IMG/VR virus record: IMGVR_UViG_3300041407_000094
Span: 1 to 64,000 of that record
Origin: a virus
DNA length: 64,000 nt
Direction: 5' to 3' (one strand)
This document shows, in pieces, positions 8,654 to 15,935 of this stretch (positions are counted from its first letter, which is position 1; each line of letters begins with the position of its first letter). The notes below the pieces were generated by a model, which saw nothing but the letters and a program-made list of their open reading frames with translations, was not told the DNA's origin and ran no database searches. Position numbers and translations under genes: made by a program.

Positions 8654-8855
8654 ATTAATACCTTGAGATTAGCTGCTGTTTATTGAATTAACGTATTAGC
8701 GTCTACCCTGCCTGACCTAATATCTCTACCTTCGCAAGATTCGAAAGTCTTCTCCACCTAACCGTCTTTCCGGTTTGTCATTTATTTCAACTGTCCGCCA
8801 GAACAGTTTGGGCTAGGACTAGGCGTCCTGATACCAGACCGAAGCCTGATTCTTT
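8654..8855 (-). other. Structured 200-nt intergenic spacer
   Basis: No ORF with a ribosome binding site is present. Reading leftwards there are consecutive small hairpins: CAGGC-UUCG-GUCUG right after the upstream stop codon, AGGAC-GCCUA-GUCCU, AACUGU...ACAGUU and AACCG...CGGUU. The UUCG tetraloop is characteristic of stable RNA. It could be a transcript stabiliser or processing region. I looked for a group I core and did not find one. Confidence 0.45.
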
Positions 8856-9269
8856 TTAGTCGTCTTCTTGTTCGTCAGGATCAACGTAAACTAGCGATAG
8901 ACGCGGTTTCAATTCTTTACTGATTTCAGCAGGAGTTTGTTCTTCTGGCTCATCATCACGCTTACCTTTCAGGCGAGCATTGAACGAACCCAACTCTTCA
9001 GCAGTACAAGCCTTACTTACCGAAACAATACTGTTCACCAACCACTGAGCTGTAGACTTTTGGTCTGCTGTACGATCACCCTTGTTAGCAAGAATATCAT
9101 CAATGATTTCAAATGCCAACTCTTTCCGTTCCATCAACTGTTCAAGGAGATTAGTAATCTTGGATTTATTAATCCTAACCTTACTGTTTCCCCGGACATT
9201 CCGGTTTGACTTCTCACCATCAAAACGATGAGCTTTCTGTGCATCAGTTTGGGGCTTCTTATTAGCCAT
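8856..9269 (-). CDS. Charged 137-aa protein, unknown
   Basis: It is a lysine-rich N-terminus (MANKKPQTDAQKAHRFDGEK), a helical middle and a strongly acidic tail (DPDEQEDD). This basic-helical-acidic layout is seen in some small terminase or scaffold-like proteins, but no motif is decisive. It is first in the tail-gene unit. The ribosome binding site is poor (ATAGG), and three TATAAT-like boxes precede it on the plus strand. Confidence 0.65.
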   Translation of the reverse strand: MANKKPQTDAQKAHRFDGEKSNRNVRGNSKVRINKSKITNLLEQLMERKELAFEIIDDILANKGDRTADQKSTAQWLVNSIVSVSKACTAEELGSFNARLKGKRDDEPEEQTPAEISKELKPRLSLVYVDPDEQEDD

Positions 9270-9304
9270 TCTATAATTTACCTATAATCGTCTATAATTG
9301 ATTA

Positions 9305-9525
9305 CTTTCTAAATAATCCTGACAAGATCACTTGCATTATAACTAAGGAGTTACAAGATTATTTAGAAAGCTCACTGAATGCATGAGGAGTGCATACACC
9401 AATGAGCGAAGACCATCTCGCAGGAGAGAGGGACGAGCGGTCTTAAGTTGCTGAAGGAAGAGGAGAGAAAAACTTCAGCAGGAGAAGATAAGACTCATGT
9501 AGAATTTAGTTCTTATTGTCTTATC
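9305..9525 (+). ncRNA. Candidate multi-hairpin RNA with GGA loops
   Basis: Five successive inverted repeats fill a 380-nt non-coding gap. H1 is a 14-bp perfect stem (9305-9318/9357-9370) whose loop holds AAGGAG. H2 is ATGCA/TGCAT (9379-9395) with loop TGAGGAG. H3 is AAGACC..CTCG/CGAG.GGTCTT (9409-9444) with CAGGAGAGAGGGA in its loop. H4 is TGCTGAAG/CTTCAGCA (9449-9480) with GAGGAG in its loop. An AGGAG linker follows, then H5 GATAAGAC/GTCTTATC (9487-9525). GGA in hairpin loops is the hallmark of CsrB/RsmY/RsmZ RNAs that titrate CsrA/RsmA. Strand of expression is not proven: minus-strand transcripts would instead show CUCCU loops. No strong promoter is visible; TATAAT boxes lie at 9272-9298. 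Confidence 0.5.
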
Positions 9526-9581
9526 GGGTGAAACTTAGAATTAATGATGTCTTTCCATCAGTCAAGCTATCATCACTAGAT

Positions 9582-9646
9582 GACTAGGTGGGAATCGCAC
9601 CCACATGTACCAACTCTCAGCTACCGAGCAGAATTGAACTGCATGC
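9582..9646 (-). pseudogene. tRNA debris next to tRNA-Asn
   Basis: Two T-arm-like hairpins without matching acceptor or anticodon arms lie directly 3' of tRNA-Asn. One is GTGGG-TGCGATT-CCCAC (9604-9588) and the other GCAG-TTCAATT-CTGC (9642-9628). A GTAGCTGAGAGTTGGTA stretch between them resembles a D-arm. They look like remnants of former tRNA genes in a decayed cluster. Confidence 0.4.
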
Positions 9647-9647
9647 T

Positions 9648-9723
9648 TGGCTGGCGATCCTGAATTCGAATCAGGGACAACTTGATTAACAGTCAAGCGC
9701 TCTACCAACTGAGCTAATCGCCA
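9648..9723 (-). tRNA. tRNA-Asn (GTT)
   Basis: The 76-nt gene folds as a full cloverleaf. The acceptor TGGCGAT pairs with ATCGCCA. The D-arm reads TAGCTCAGTTGGTAGAGC. The anticodon stem CTTGA/TCAAG encloses the loop CTGTTAA, whose anticodon is GTT. The T-arm has loop TTCGAAT. The 3' GCCA including CCA is encoded. It supports translation of AAC/AAT codons, which are common in this AT-leaning genome. Confidence 0.95.
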
Positions 9724-9800
9724 ATAATCTGTATAGGTACTAACAAAAGTAGTAGCTATACAACATTGTAACATTATTACATTCTATTTGCAACCACTTT

Positions 9801-9992
9801 CTATTCAGAATATGCCTCTGGAACATAGAAAGGGTCACACTGATCTTCAAATGTATAAGTGCGTGGTTCGAATTGATCAATATTATAAACTACGTTTAAG
9901 CAGTTAGCACAAAAATCTTCTTCAAGACCGTTCTCTTGTTTCATTTTAAAGTTCCTCCACGAAAGAGGCACATTGCAGCAACGACACCTCAT
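9801..9992 (-). CDS. Small zinc-ribbon-like protein
   Basis: The 63-aa protein has two CxxC pairs (CRCCNVP near residue 3 and CANCLN near 28), consistent with one zinc site, and an acidic aromatic C-terminus. Many phages carry similar short four-cysteine proteins of unknown role. A promoter lies at 10024-10052. Confidence 0.7.
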   Translation of the reverse strand: MRCRCCNVPLSWRNFKMKQENGLEEDFCANCLNVVYNIDQFEPRTYTFEDQCDPFYVPEAYSE

Positions 9993-10023
9993 CGGTGGAT
10001 TCCTTTATTTGGTTAATGAAGTA

Positions 10024-10052
10024 AGAGTATCAAATAAATATCTAAAAAGCAA
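10024..10052 (-). promoter_or_regulatory. Sigma70-like promoter
   Basis: On the minus strand TTGCTT (10052-10047), a 17-nt spacer and TACTCT (10029-10024) precede the zinc-ribbon gene and tRNA-Asn, which it may also express. Confidence 0.6.
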
Positions 10053-10070
10053 GTGTTTGTGAAAATATAA

Positions 10071-10331
10071 TTAATCTTCTATTTGTAAAACACCGGAATG
10101 CACATATTTGATAATTCCATTATTCTCCTCCCAGTATCGAATATAGTCTAGAATGCCTGTCTTACGTTCCGTGTCTTTCAATGGAATCCCGCACATGCAA
10201 GAACCTTTTACAAAATATATGTAATGACTTAAGAAATCACTATAGTCAGGGACAAAGCCTTCATAGAATAATTGTTCCGCTTCCTTAAAGCCGTACCACC
10301 AAGTGTTTACAGTTTTATGCTGCTTGCTCAT
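10071..10331 (-). CDS. 86-aa protein, unknown
   Basis: Aromatic-rich protein (WWYGFKEAEQLFYEGF) with a CMCG motif mid-sequence. Its ATG overlaps the stop of the polymerase-like gene (ATGA), so the two are translationally coupled. Function not recognised. Confidence 0.7.
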   Translation of the reverse strand: MSKQHKTVNTWWYGFKEAEQLFYEGFVPDYSDFLSHYIYFVKGSCMCGIPLKDTERKTGILDYIRYWEENNGIIKYVHSGVLQIED

Positions 10332-11647
10332 ACGCTCAATTTCTCCTCAATCGAAATACCATCTTCTTTCCAATTCAAACTGATTGGAACTAGATAATCT
10401 ACACCGAACATTTTACGAAAGCAATCACCCATAGTCTTTGATAGCAAGTCAGCATTCTTAGTCTGAACCAAAAATGAGTCGTGTACTGGCAAGCATGGGA
10501 TATTCTTTTCAATCATTACTTCTAGAATATCATTAGCCAAATGACTATCAGCGTTCTGTAAAATACGTCCCATGCTATCTGGGCAACAGAAGAAATCACC
10601 AAACTGTGGGTATTTATCATAGATAAGCAACATCACGGCTTTTGCACCGCCAAGGGAATACTTCTTTTTGTCTTCATCCTTAAGCAGATTAATCTCTTTA
10701 CGAATAGCACCCTCTGCATCGTCATCGTTATAGCAGTTGAACATGATATTTACTGCAAGCTTTACAATACGACGATCTACTGTGTTTGTTTCATCTTCAA
10801 GAATACCTGAGTAAACATCTAGTGGTAGGTATTCAACATCAATGTCTTTCAAAGCTGCTGCTACACGAAAATGAAGATTACAGAAATCAATCTCACAAAC
10901 TTCTTGACCTTCAATCTTAATATCAAGCCGTGCATCAGTGTCACGATTCTTAATTGCCAATACATCGGCCTTATAGAACCTACCACCATAAGCAAACGAC
11001 TCGTTGAAGATGCGACAGTAGAAGTTTGTTAGGGTCTTACCATTTCCATCCTCAATACGGAATGATTCATTCATGTGGTTGAGCTTACGAACAACCTCTT
11101 CCATCTTCTTAATGTCTTGCGTATTACGATAAGGGATTGAATTCTTGTCTTCATCTCGCAATTCAATAACCTTCACTGTGTCTTCATATGCTTTCATAGT
11201 TTCCTCAATCAATTCTTCCGTGTGCCAGACTTCAATGAACTTCTGGGTTGGAGTGATGTAGCTGACTTCTCTCTTCTCTTTAATCTTATGTGGCTTACCC
11301 TTAACATTAACCACATATCCATCGTGTACTAGATACTCAATACAACGAATAACCTTACGAGATGTAATATCTTTCTTACTACTTGTCTTTGTTCCTCCTG
11401 TATCTCTACTGTACACAAGCTTGCATTGTTTCTTCAGGCAAGCAATGAGGTTAGTGACAACCACACCTAGTGTAGTGATATCCTTATACCCATACACCCT
11501 AATAGCATTACTTACCTCTCTACTAACCTTAATATCATATGTTAGTAGCTTAGTATTCAAGACTACCTCTCCCATCCTCCTCCATACCTCCCTACTATCA
11601 TATAACGCAATTTTAGAGACAAAATGCTCTGTAGGCCACAGCCACAA
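10328..11647 (-). CDS. Winged-helix/single-subunit polymerase-like palm protein A
   Basis: This protein of up to 439 aa has an N-terminal winged-helix-like segment (about 90-125, ITSRKVIRCIEYLVHDGYVV). Its C-terminal half shows the signature order of the T7 RNAP/PolA palm superfamily. A GGRFY block (cf. T7 RNAP GRVY) comes near 215. Motif A is EIDFCNLHFRVAAAL near 255. A motif B-like RRIVKLAVNIMFN comes near 290. Motif C is PVHDSF near 395. It is about half the length of T7 RNAP. It is transcribed from the strong divergent promoter at 11717-11745. The listed start is TTG without a ribosome binding site; an ATG at 11575 behind GGAGG is a good alternative (415 aa). It could be an RNA polymerase, a primase-like enzyme or an inactive regulator. 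A paralogue lies at 43038-44414. Confidence 0.7.
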   Translation of the reverse strand: MWLWPTEHFVSKIALYDSREVWRRMGEVVLNTKLLTYDIKVSREVSNAIRVYGYKDITTLGVVVTNLIACLKKQCKLVYSRDTGGTKTSSKKDITSRKVIRCIEYLVHDGYVVNVKGKPHKIKEKREVSYITPTQKFIEVWHTEELIEETMKAYEDTVKVIELRDEDKNSIPYRNTQDIKKMEEVVRKLNHMNESFRIEDGNGKTLTNFYCRIFNESFAYGGRFYKADVLAIKNRDTDARLDIKIEGQEVCEIDFCNLHFRVAAALKDIDVEYLPLDVYSGILEDETNTVDRRIVKLAVNIMFNCYNDDDAEGAIRKEINLLKDEDKKKYSLGGAKAVMLLIYDKYPQFGDFFCCPDSMGRILQNADSHLANDILEVMIEKNIPCLPVHDSFLVQTKNADLLSKTMGDCFRKMFGVDYLVPISLNWKEDGISIEEKLSV

Positions 11648-11716
11648 AGGCTTGTAGCAAAAATCCCATAAATAAGTTTGCCTAAATTCGTCTGTACGCA
11701 GTCATTCCAAGCAACC

Positions 11717-11745
11717 ATAGTGACAGATAAAATATTTACTGTCAA
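11717..11745 (-). promoter_or_regulatory. Strong leftward sigma70-like promoter
   Basis: TTGACA (11745-11740), 17-nt spacer, CACTAT (11722-11717). It reads into the polymerase-like gene and is back-to-back with the rightward promoter 5 bp away, so the two may compete or share a regulator. Confidence 0.75.
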
Positions 11746-11749
11746 CCCC

Positions 11750-11778
11750 TTGCAATCAAAAATATTAGGGTGTACACT
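11750..11778 (+). promoter_or_regulatory. Rightward sigma70-like promoter
   Basis: TTGCAA, 17-nt spacer, TACACT with an extended TG immediately before the -10. It starts the rightward accessory operon at 11806. Confidence 0.7.
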
Positions 11779-11805
11779 TGAATCTCAAGCATAGGAGAAG
11801 CACAA

Positions 11806-11961
11806 ATGCCCATCATCCACCTGCACACCTACCGTCTCCTGAAACAAATCCTTGAACATGCAGATAAGGTTGTGATAGTGTCGGTGAACAGAGAGTATGG
11901 GGAGCAAATGACATACACGTATGTGAAACGTAAACAAACTGAGAAGGGAGAGAAGAGATGA
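11806..11961 (+). CDS. 51-aa protein, unknown
   Basis: First gene of the rightward operon, with ATAGGAGAAG before ATG. The peptide is basic at its end (KRKQTEKGEKR). Its TGA overlaps the next ATG. Function not recognised. Confidence 0.7.
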   Translation: MPIIHLHTYRLLKQILEHADKVVIVSVNREYGEQMTYTYVKRKQTEKGEKR

Positions 11962-12266
11962 CCAAGAAGATTATAGAAGATGAATCTACAGACATTGAGT
12001 TTGACTACCTAAAACCTACGTTGGATGAGGTAATCGCAAAGCTGCTAGAGATTCGTAAGACTGTACCGGGTGATGCCAAGGCTCGTGCATGGGTAGATGG
12101 TTACGATGGAGATGAAATTCATGTGTGTTTTGAATACAAACGCGAAGAAACTGATGAAGAGTATTTGAATCGAATCACAAAAGAAGGTTGGGAAAGGAAA
12201 CGTAAAGACGATGATGAGAAAGAAATCTATCGCCGCCTAAAGGCTAAGTTTGGAGATGAACAATGA
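11958..12266 (+). CDS. 102-aa charged protein, unknown
   Basis: It has mixed acidic and basic helices, with FDYLKPTLDEVIAKLLEIRK near the N-terminus. It is coupled to both neighbours by ATGA overlaps. No family recognised. Confidence 0.75.
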   Translation: MTKKIIEDESTDIEFDYLKPTLDEVIAKLLEIRKTVPGDAKARAWVDGYDGDEIHVCFEYKREETDEEYLNRITKEGWERKRKDDDEKEIYRRLKAKFGDEQ

Positions 12267-12481
12267 CTCGTGAAGAATATTTGATGGAGCACCATCACAT
12301 CACAGAAAGTATGATAGGGCTTATTTCTATCCAGTACAGTATGGAGGATGTGCAGAAGGTCTTAGCTGAATGGAAACCTAAGCTAAAAGAGATTCAGAAG
12401 AAACGTTATCTAGAGCTTTGTAAGGATCTTCCTGAAGAGGAAATTCAAAAGATGTTGGAGATTACGGGGCTGGACAAATGA
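12263..12481 (+). CDS. 72-aa helical protein, unknown
   Basis: It is predominantly helical with Glu/Lys heptad-like spacing. ATGA overlaps occur at both ends within the rightward operon. Function not recognised. Confidence 0.7.
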   Translation: MTREEYLMEHHHITESMIGLISIQYSMEDVQKVLAEWKPKLKEIQKKRYLELCKDLPEEEIQKMLEITGLDK

Positions 12482-12672
12482 CCACTTGGAATGAAGGGGT
12501 CGTGGAGGGCTTGATGATCGCTAGAGCGTTTACTCGTGGGCAACTAGAACTGGCTCTAGCAAAAGATAAGCGTGGTAGAAGTGAAAGTCTTGGCCATATT
12601 CTTAGAGAGATTGAAAAGGTGATCACGCTTGAGCGGAAAAGTATTGCTAAACAAAGAGAGAACGCTAAATGA
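12478..12672 (+). CDS. 64-aa helical protein, unknown
   Basis: Short helical protein with a basic C-terminus, coupled by ATGA overlaps on both sides. No motif recognised. Confidence 0.7.
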   Translation: MTTWNEGVVEGLMIARAFTRGQLELALAKDKRGRSESLGHILREIEKVITLERKSIAKQRENAK

Positions 12673-12854
12673 CCCGCACATTCCGTGACAAAGACATAGA
12701 CGAAATCTTCGTCATCTATTCACCAAAGAACACTCTCCTCCACATAAGCTATCTAGGCCCAACAGAGGAGACGTTTTATACGAGGGTTGATATAGTAAGG
12801 TTGTTAGATATTATTGATGGGAAAGAAGAGGGGAGGGTAGTAATTGGACGTTAA
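12669..12854 (+). CDS. 61-aa protein, unknown
   Basis: Small mixed alpha/beta peptide with DEIFVIYSPKNTLLHISYLG in its N-terminal half. It overlaps the next gene, which starts at a TTG inside its last codons. Confidence 0.65.
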   Translation: MTRTFRDKDIDEIFVIYSPKNTLLHISYLGPTEETFYTRVDIVRLLDIIDGKEEGRVVIGR

Positions 12855-13173
12855 TGCGATATTTGAACAGTACACACGAGAGCAGTTGATCCAGTTGGTA
12901 ATGAAGGACAACTCTGAAATTTGCAGGTTGGAGACGCTACTTACAACAGCCGGTGAAGAGCTTGTTCGGCTAGGTTCCAGTGCAGATGCGCTATTGGCCG
13001 AGATAGAAAGTCGAGAAAAGAAATGGTTGCCTAGTTATAGTATTGGTGGTTACAATCAAATGAGAATGTATATTCACGAGCTTGAGCAGATAGTCGGACC
13101 TGATGCTAGAAAGCTTCGCGATAACCGACAGAAGTATCTAACAGATTGGTTTAAGGAGACAGAGCCTAAATGA
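12844..13173 (+). CDS. 109-aa helical protein, unknown
   Basis: It starts at TTG behind GAGGGTAG. It is rich in Glu, Leu and Arg with coiled-coil-like spacing in residues 10-55. It overlaps the following membrane protein by ATGA. Function not recognised. Confidence 0.65.
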   Translation: MDVNAIFEQYTREQLIQLVMKDNSEICRLETLLTTAGEELVRLGSSADALLAEIESREKKWLPSYSIGGYNQMRMYIHELEQIVGPDARKLRDNRQKYLTDWFKETEPK

Positions 13174-13475
13174 CCTATATCATCCTCTGGCTAATTGCCG
13201 CTACATGCAGCTTTTATCTACTCAAAACCTACATCACCTCCAACCTGCGACAGATGGGTATCCCAGACGCTAGCATCGCTCAAGCTATGAGAAATGCCGC
13301 TAAGAAAGACGCTTCGATTGAAGAAATCTACAATGCTACGGACAATACAATCAACGCAGCATTTTGGACAGTGATATTAGTAGTTCATCTAGCTATTTGG
13401 CCTATTTGTTTGGTACAGTTGTTGGTGTGGCAGACAATAGATAAACAAGACTTTTCGGATTTTAGGGGTTTATGA
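13170..13475 (+). CDS. Small inner-membrane protein
   Basis: The 101-aa protein has two transmembrane segments, about residues 2-19 (IILWLIAATCSFYLL) and 65-90 (WTVILVVHLAIWPICLVQLL), separated by a soluble helical loop. It could modify the host membrane. No specific family recognised. Confidence 0.7.
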   Translation: MTYIILWLIAATCSFYLLKTYITSNLRQMGIPDASIAQAMRNAAKKDASIEEIYNATDNTINAAFWTVILVVHLAIWPICLVQLLVWQTIDKQDFSDFRGL

Positions 13476-13666
13476 AAATGAGTTATCGTCACGAAGTAAA
13501 TTGGAACCCTAAATTTATCAAATGGATTGAGTCGAGTGTTTATTCTAAGGAATTCAACAAAGACAAACTGAAGCCAACATATACACAAGACTTCGCTCAG
13601 TGGTCTATTGCTGAAGAAGCTTTCTGTGCAGGGATAAGATTGACTCTTGAGGATGAAAAAGAATGA
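13472..13666 (+). CDS. 64-aa protein, unknown
   Basis: It has aromatic and Lys-rich sequence (NWNPKFIKWIESSVYSKEFN). It is coupled by overlaps to the membrane-protein gene before and the next gene after. Confidence 0.7.
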   Translation: MKMSYRHEVNWNPKFIKWIESSVYSKEFNKDKLKPTYTQDFAQWSIAEEAFCAGIRLTLEDEKE

Positions 13667-13872
13667 AACGACTAATCATGTACCGCTACGATTCTTGGAC
13701 AGAAGGTTGTGGGTGTTGTTCAAATAGTGAATCTGTTTATGATGTATATGAAGATGGTGTTATGGTATCAGAAGCAAATTGGTGTGAGCTTGCACAGGAT
13801 GAAGCTGACTTACGGGGTATTCTGAAACACTTAGAACCTTTTGATGTTGATCCTGACAGTCGGTGGTTTTGA
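13663..13872 (+). CDS. 69-aa protein with CGCC cluster
   Basis: A CGCC motif near residue 16 suggests metal or redox chemistry. The rest is acidic (LEPFDVDPDSRWF tail). It ends in a TGATG overlap with the next gene. Confidence 0.7.
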   Translation: MKRLIMYRYDSWTEGCGCCSNSESVYDVYEDGVMVSEANWCELAQDEADLRGILKHLEPFDVDPDSRWF

Positions 13873-14084
13873 TGACTGAACAATGTGCTTGGTGTGGTGG
13901 TCAAGCAAAGGCTGAGTGCAAGAATATTAAGAGCTGTCACAAGGATAAACCCGGCCAAAGGTGGGGTTGTATGGATGACATTGACCTCCTAACAACCTGT
14001 GGAATATTCGACACAAACGATTGCATCAGTCACGAAGACATGCGACATTTATTTAAAGTGAAGGAGAAACAAATTGACAACTAA
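13872..14084 (+). CDS. Cysteine-rich zinc-binding-like protein
   Basis: The 70-aa protein begins MTEQCAWCGGQAKAEC and has seven cysteines, consistent with a small zinc finger. The chosen ATG overlaps the previous stop (TGATG); an in-frame GTG nine nucleotides upstream is less likely. Function unknown. Confidence 0.7.
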   Translation: MTEQCAWCGGQAKAECKNIKSCHKDKPGQRWGCMDDIDLLTTCGIFDTNDCISHEDMRHLFKVKEKQIDN

Positions 14085-14472
14085 GATCCAGTATGAAATG
14101 GTGATCACAGATGCAGACAGCACACTGACAAGTCTGCATACCCTTGAAGCATCAATTGACCTGACAGATTTGATACTGGATGGTCAAGTTACAATAGCTG
14201 AGAATGCTTTGCTGGCTATTATCAGTTCAGCTCAAGATAAACTTGATCTTATTGAACAGGAGGAAGTGATGCAAGGATTTCTTTCTGAATTGAAAGTTGT
14301 GTTTGATAAATATACTGCTAAGATTGAGTTGGGGAGTACTGAGACAGGGTACGGGCTGAGTTACGGGGAAGGTGAGACAGCGGTTGGTATTAAGCTGACG
14401 GCGACTTTTGAAGGGATAACAGCGACTAAAGAGATTAATAAATCTGTTATTGTTAGTGGAGACTTGGTGTAA
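14074..14472 (+). CDS. 132-aa protein, unknown
   Basis: It starts at TTG behind AAGGAGAAAC. The N-terminal half is mixed. The C-terminal half is Gly/Thr-rich beta (GYGLSYGEGETAVGIKL). No family recognised. Confidence 0.65.
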   Translation: MTTKIQYEMVITDADSTLTSLHTLEASIDLTDLILDGQVTIAENALLAIISSAQDKLDLIEQEEVMQGFLSELKVVFDKYTAKIELGSTETGYGLSYGEGETAVGIKLTATFEGITATKEINKSVIVSGDLV

Positions 14473-14473
14473 C

Positions 14474-14719
14474 ATGAAAGAGCAAGAGAAGCAGAAGCTA
14501 CGTCAATTGGACAATGAAGGCACTAACGGCACTATCCAAGCTTGTCTAATGGACCCTAATATCAACCAAGCCCATTATGCAGATGTTTTGTATTATCTTA
14601 TTCACAAAACACTTGACGAACGTGCATACTATGAGAAAATGTATCAGAAATTCTTTAATGTGATTACATCGGCTGGATTGATGACTAATGAATTGCTTGA
14701 ATTGGAGGAGAAGTTGTGA
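14474..14719 (+). CDS. 81-aa helical protein, unknown
   Basis: It starts at ATG 14474, immediately after the preceding TAA. It is helical with an acidic end (NELLELEEKL). The next gene starts at GTG overlapping its stop. Confidence 0.7.
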   Translation: MKEQEKQKLRQLDNEGTNGTIQACLMDPNINQAHYADVLYYLIHKTLDERAYYEKMYQKFFNVITSAGLMTNELLELEEKL

Positions 14720-15021
14720 GGATAATTATTGAAGATTGGAACAGTCCTTGCCCTGTTGGGTTGAATGAATATAAACAGTTCACGTTGAAAATTGGTGAGG
14801 AAGACTTTCATTTCCAGATACAAGACTACTATTGGGACTCAAAAATTGTAAGTAATATGTACAACATGAAGGACACATACTATAAAATCGTTGCTGAGAG
14901 AATTCCTGAGCTTACAGTGAAAACTGAGCAAGAGGAAGCAGCAGAAGAATCTGTAGTTAAAGCTAAGGAAGCCTTGAAGGCTGCTGAGAATGCTTTGAAG
15001 GTTGTAAAACAGTCTAAATAA
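14716..15021 (+). CDS. 101-aa protein, unknown
   Basis: GTG start in a GTGA overlap. A globular N-terminus is followed by an Ala/Glu/Lys helix (KAKEALKAAENALKVVKQ). About 100 nt separate it from phoH with no evident promoter. Confidence 0.7.
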   Translation: MRIIIEDWNSPCPVGLNEYKQFTLKIGEEDFHFQIQDYYWDSKIVSNMYNMKDTYYKIVAERIPELTVKTEQEEAAEESVVKAKEALKAAENALKVVKQSK

Positions 15022-15123
15022 AGCTTGCGTAATAGATTGAAGTGTGGGAAGCTAGAGATGTTGGGAAAGTGGTGAAGCAAAGAAAAGGTGTGGAAATTTA
15101 ATTACTGAGAAGGAAATACTAAT

Positions 15124-15927
15124 ATGGCGGGTAAAAGTCGGGCATATCTAACTGTAGTCGATGACCAAGAGGTTTTGGTCCCGAGGAAGAAAACACGGTC
15201 CACCAGAAATGGTGGTGTTAAGCCTGAGATTAAGGAAAAGTTTCTGGAGGAACGTAATAACCCGCCACCAGTTGTGGCTAAGACTGCAAAACAGAAAGAA
15301 TACTTCCGTCTTTTGGAAGATCCTGAAGTAAAAGCAATCGTATGCTTGGGTTTGCATGGTACGGGTAAGACTTTTTGTGCTGCTGTTGTGGCTGCTGATA
15401 AGTTCCGTAAGAACGAAATCAAACAAATTATCGTAGCTCGTGCATATGTTCAAACTGGTAAAACATCAGGTTTTAAGCCCGGCAGTTCCTTGCAGAAGTT
15501 GTATCCCTACGTTCGTAACGTTCTGGATACTATTAAGTCTCGTATTGGCGGCGGGGCATACGAAATTGCACTGAAAGACGGGGAGTCAGGTGAAATTCAG
15601 GTGCAGGAAGTTGAGAGTATTCGTGGCCGATCCTTCGATCTGCCCTCATTTCTGATCATCGACGAAAGCCAGCAAACAACCAAGGAAGAAATGCAAAGTA
15701 TTGTTACGCGGGTATCGGATAACTGCAAATTGGTGTTATGCGGGGATATTTTGCAGAAGGATATTCAAGGCGAATCTGGTCTTGAGTGGTTTATGTCTTT
15801 CTCAAAACGTCATAATTTGAAAGGTGTTGCAGTGATTGACTTTAATTCTCCAGATGAAATTGTTCGTGGTGGGTTGGTTAAGGATATTGCAATTGGGATG
15901 ATGAAAGACCGGGCAAATGATTTGTAA
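15124..15927 (+). CDS. phoH: PhoH-like ATPase
   Basis: The 267-aa protein has a PhoH-type P-loop ATPase. Walker A is GLHGTGKTF near residue 79. The Walker B region FLIIDESQQTT comes near 178, and the sensor region VLCGDILQKDIQG near 207. A basic N-terminal extension of about 50 residues precedes the domain. PhoH proteins are widespread in phages. Their proposed roles in RNA metabolism or phosphate-stress responses are not settled. GAGAAGGAAA precedes ATG. The stop is 8 nt before an inserted homing endonuclease gene. Confidence 0.9.
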   Translation: MAGKSRAYLTVVDDQEVLVPRKKTRSTRNGGVKPEIKEKFLEERNNPPPVVAKTAKQKEYFRLLEDPEVKAIVCLGLHGTGKTFCAAVVAADKFRKNEIKQIIVARAYVQTGKTSGFKPGSSLQKLYPYVRNVLDTIKSRIGGGAYEIALKDGESGEIQVQEVESIRGRSFDLPSFLIIDESQQTTKEEMQSIVTRVSDNCKLVLCGDILQKDIQGESGLEWFMSFSKRHNLKGVAVIDFNSPDEIVRGGLVKDIAIGMMKDRANDL

Positions 15928-15935
15928 GGAGAAGT

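Noticed and set aside
8654-8855. Possible second group I intron between the 137-aa and 100-aa genes
   Set aside because: No IA-type P3-P7 core was found, and both flanking proteins have natural starts and ends, so there is no split gene to join.
9562-9774. 70-codon open frame on the minus strand
   Set aside because: It runs through tRNA-Asn and the tRNA remnants and has no ribosome binding site.
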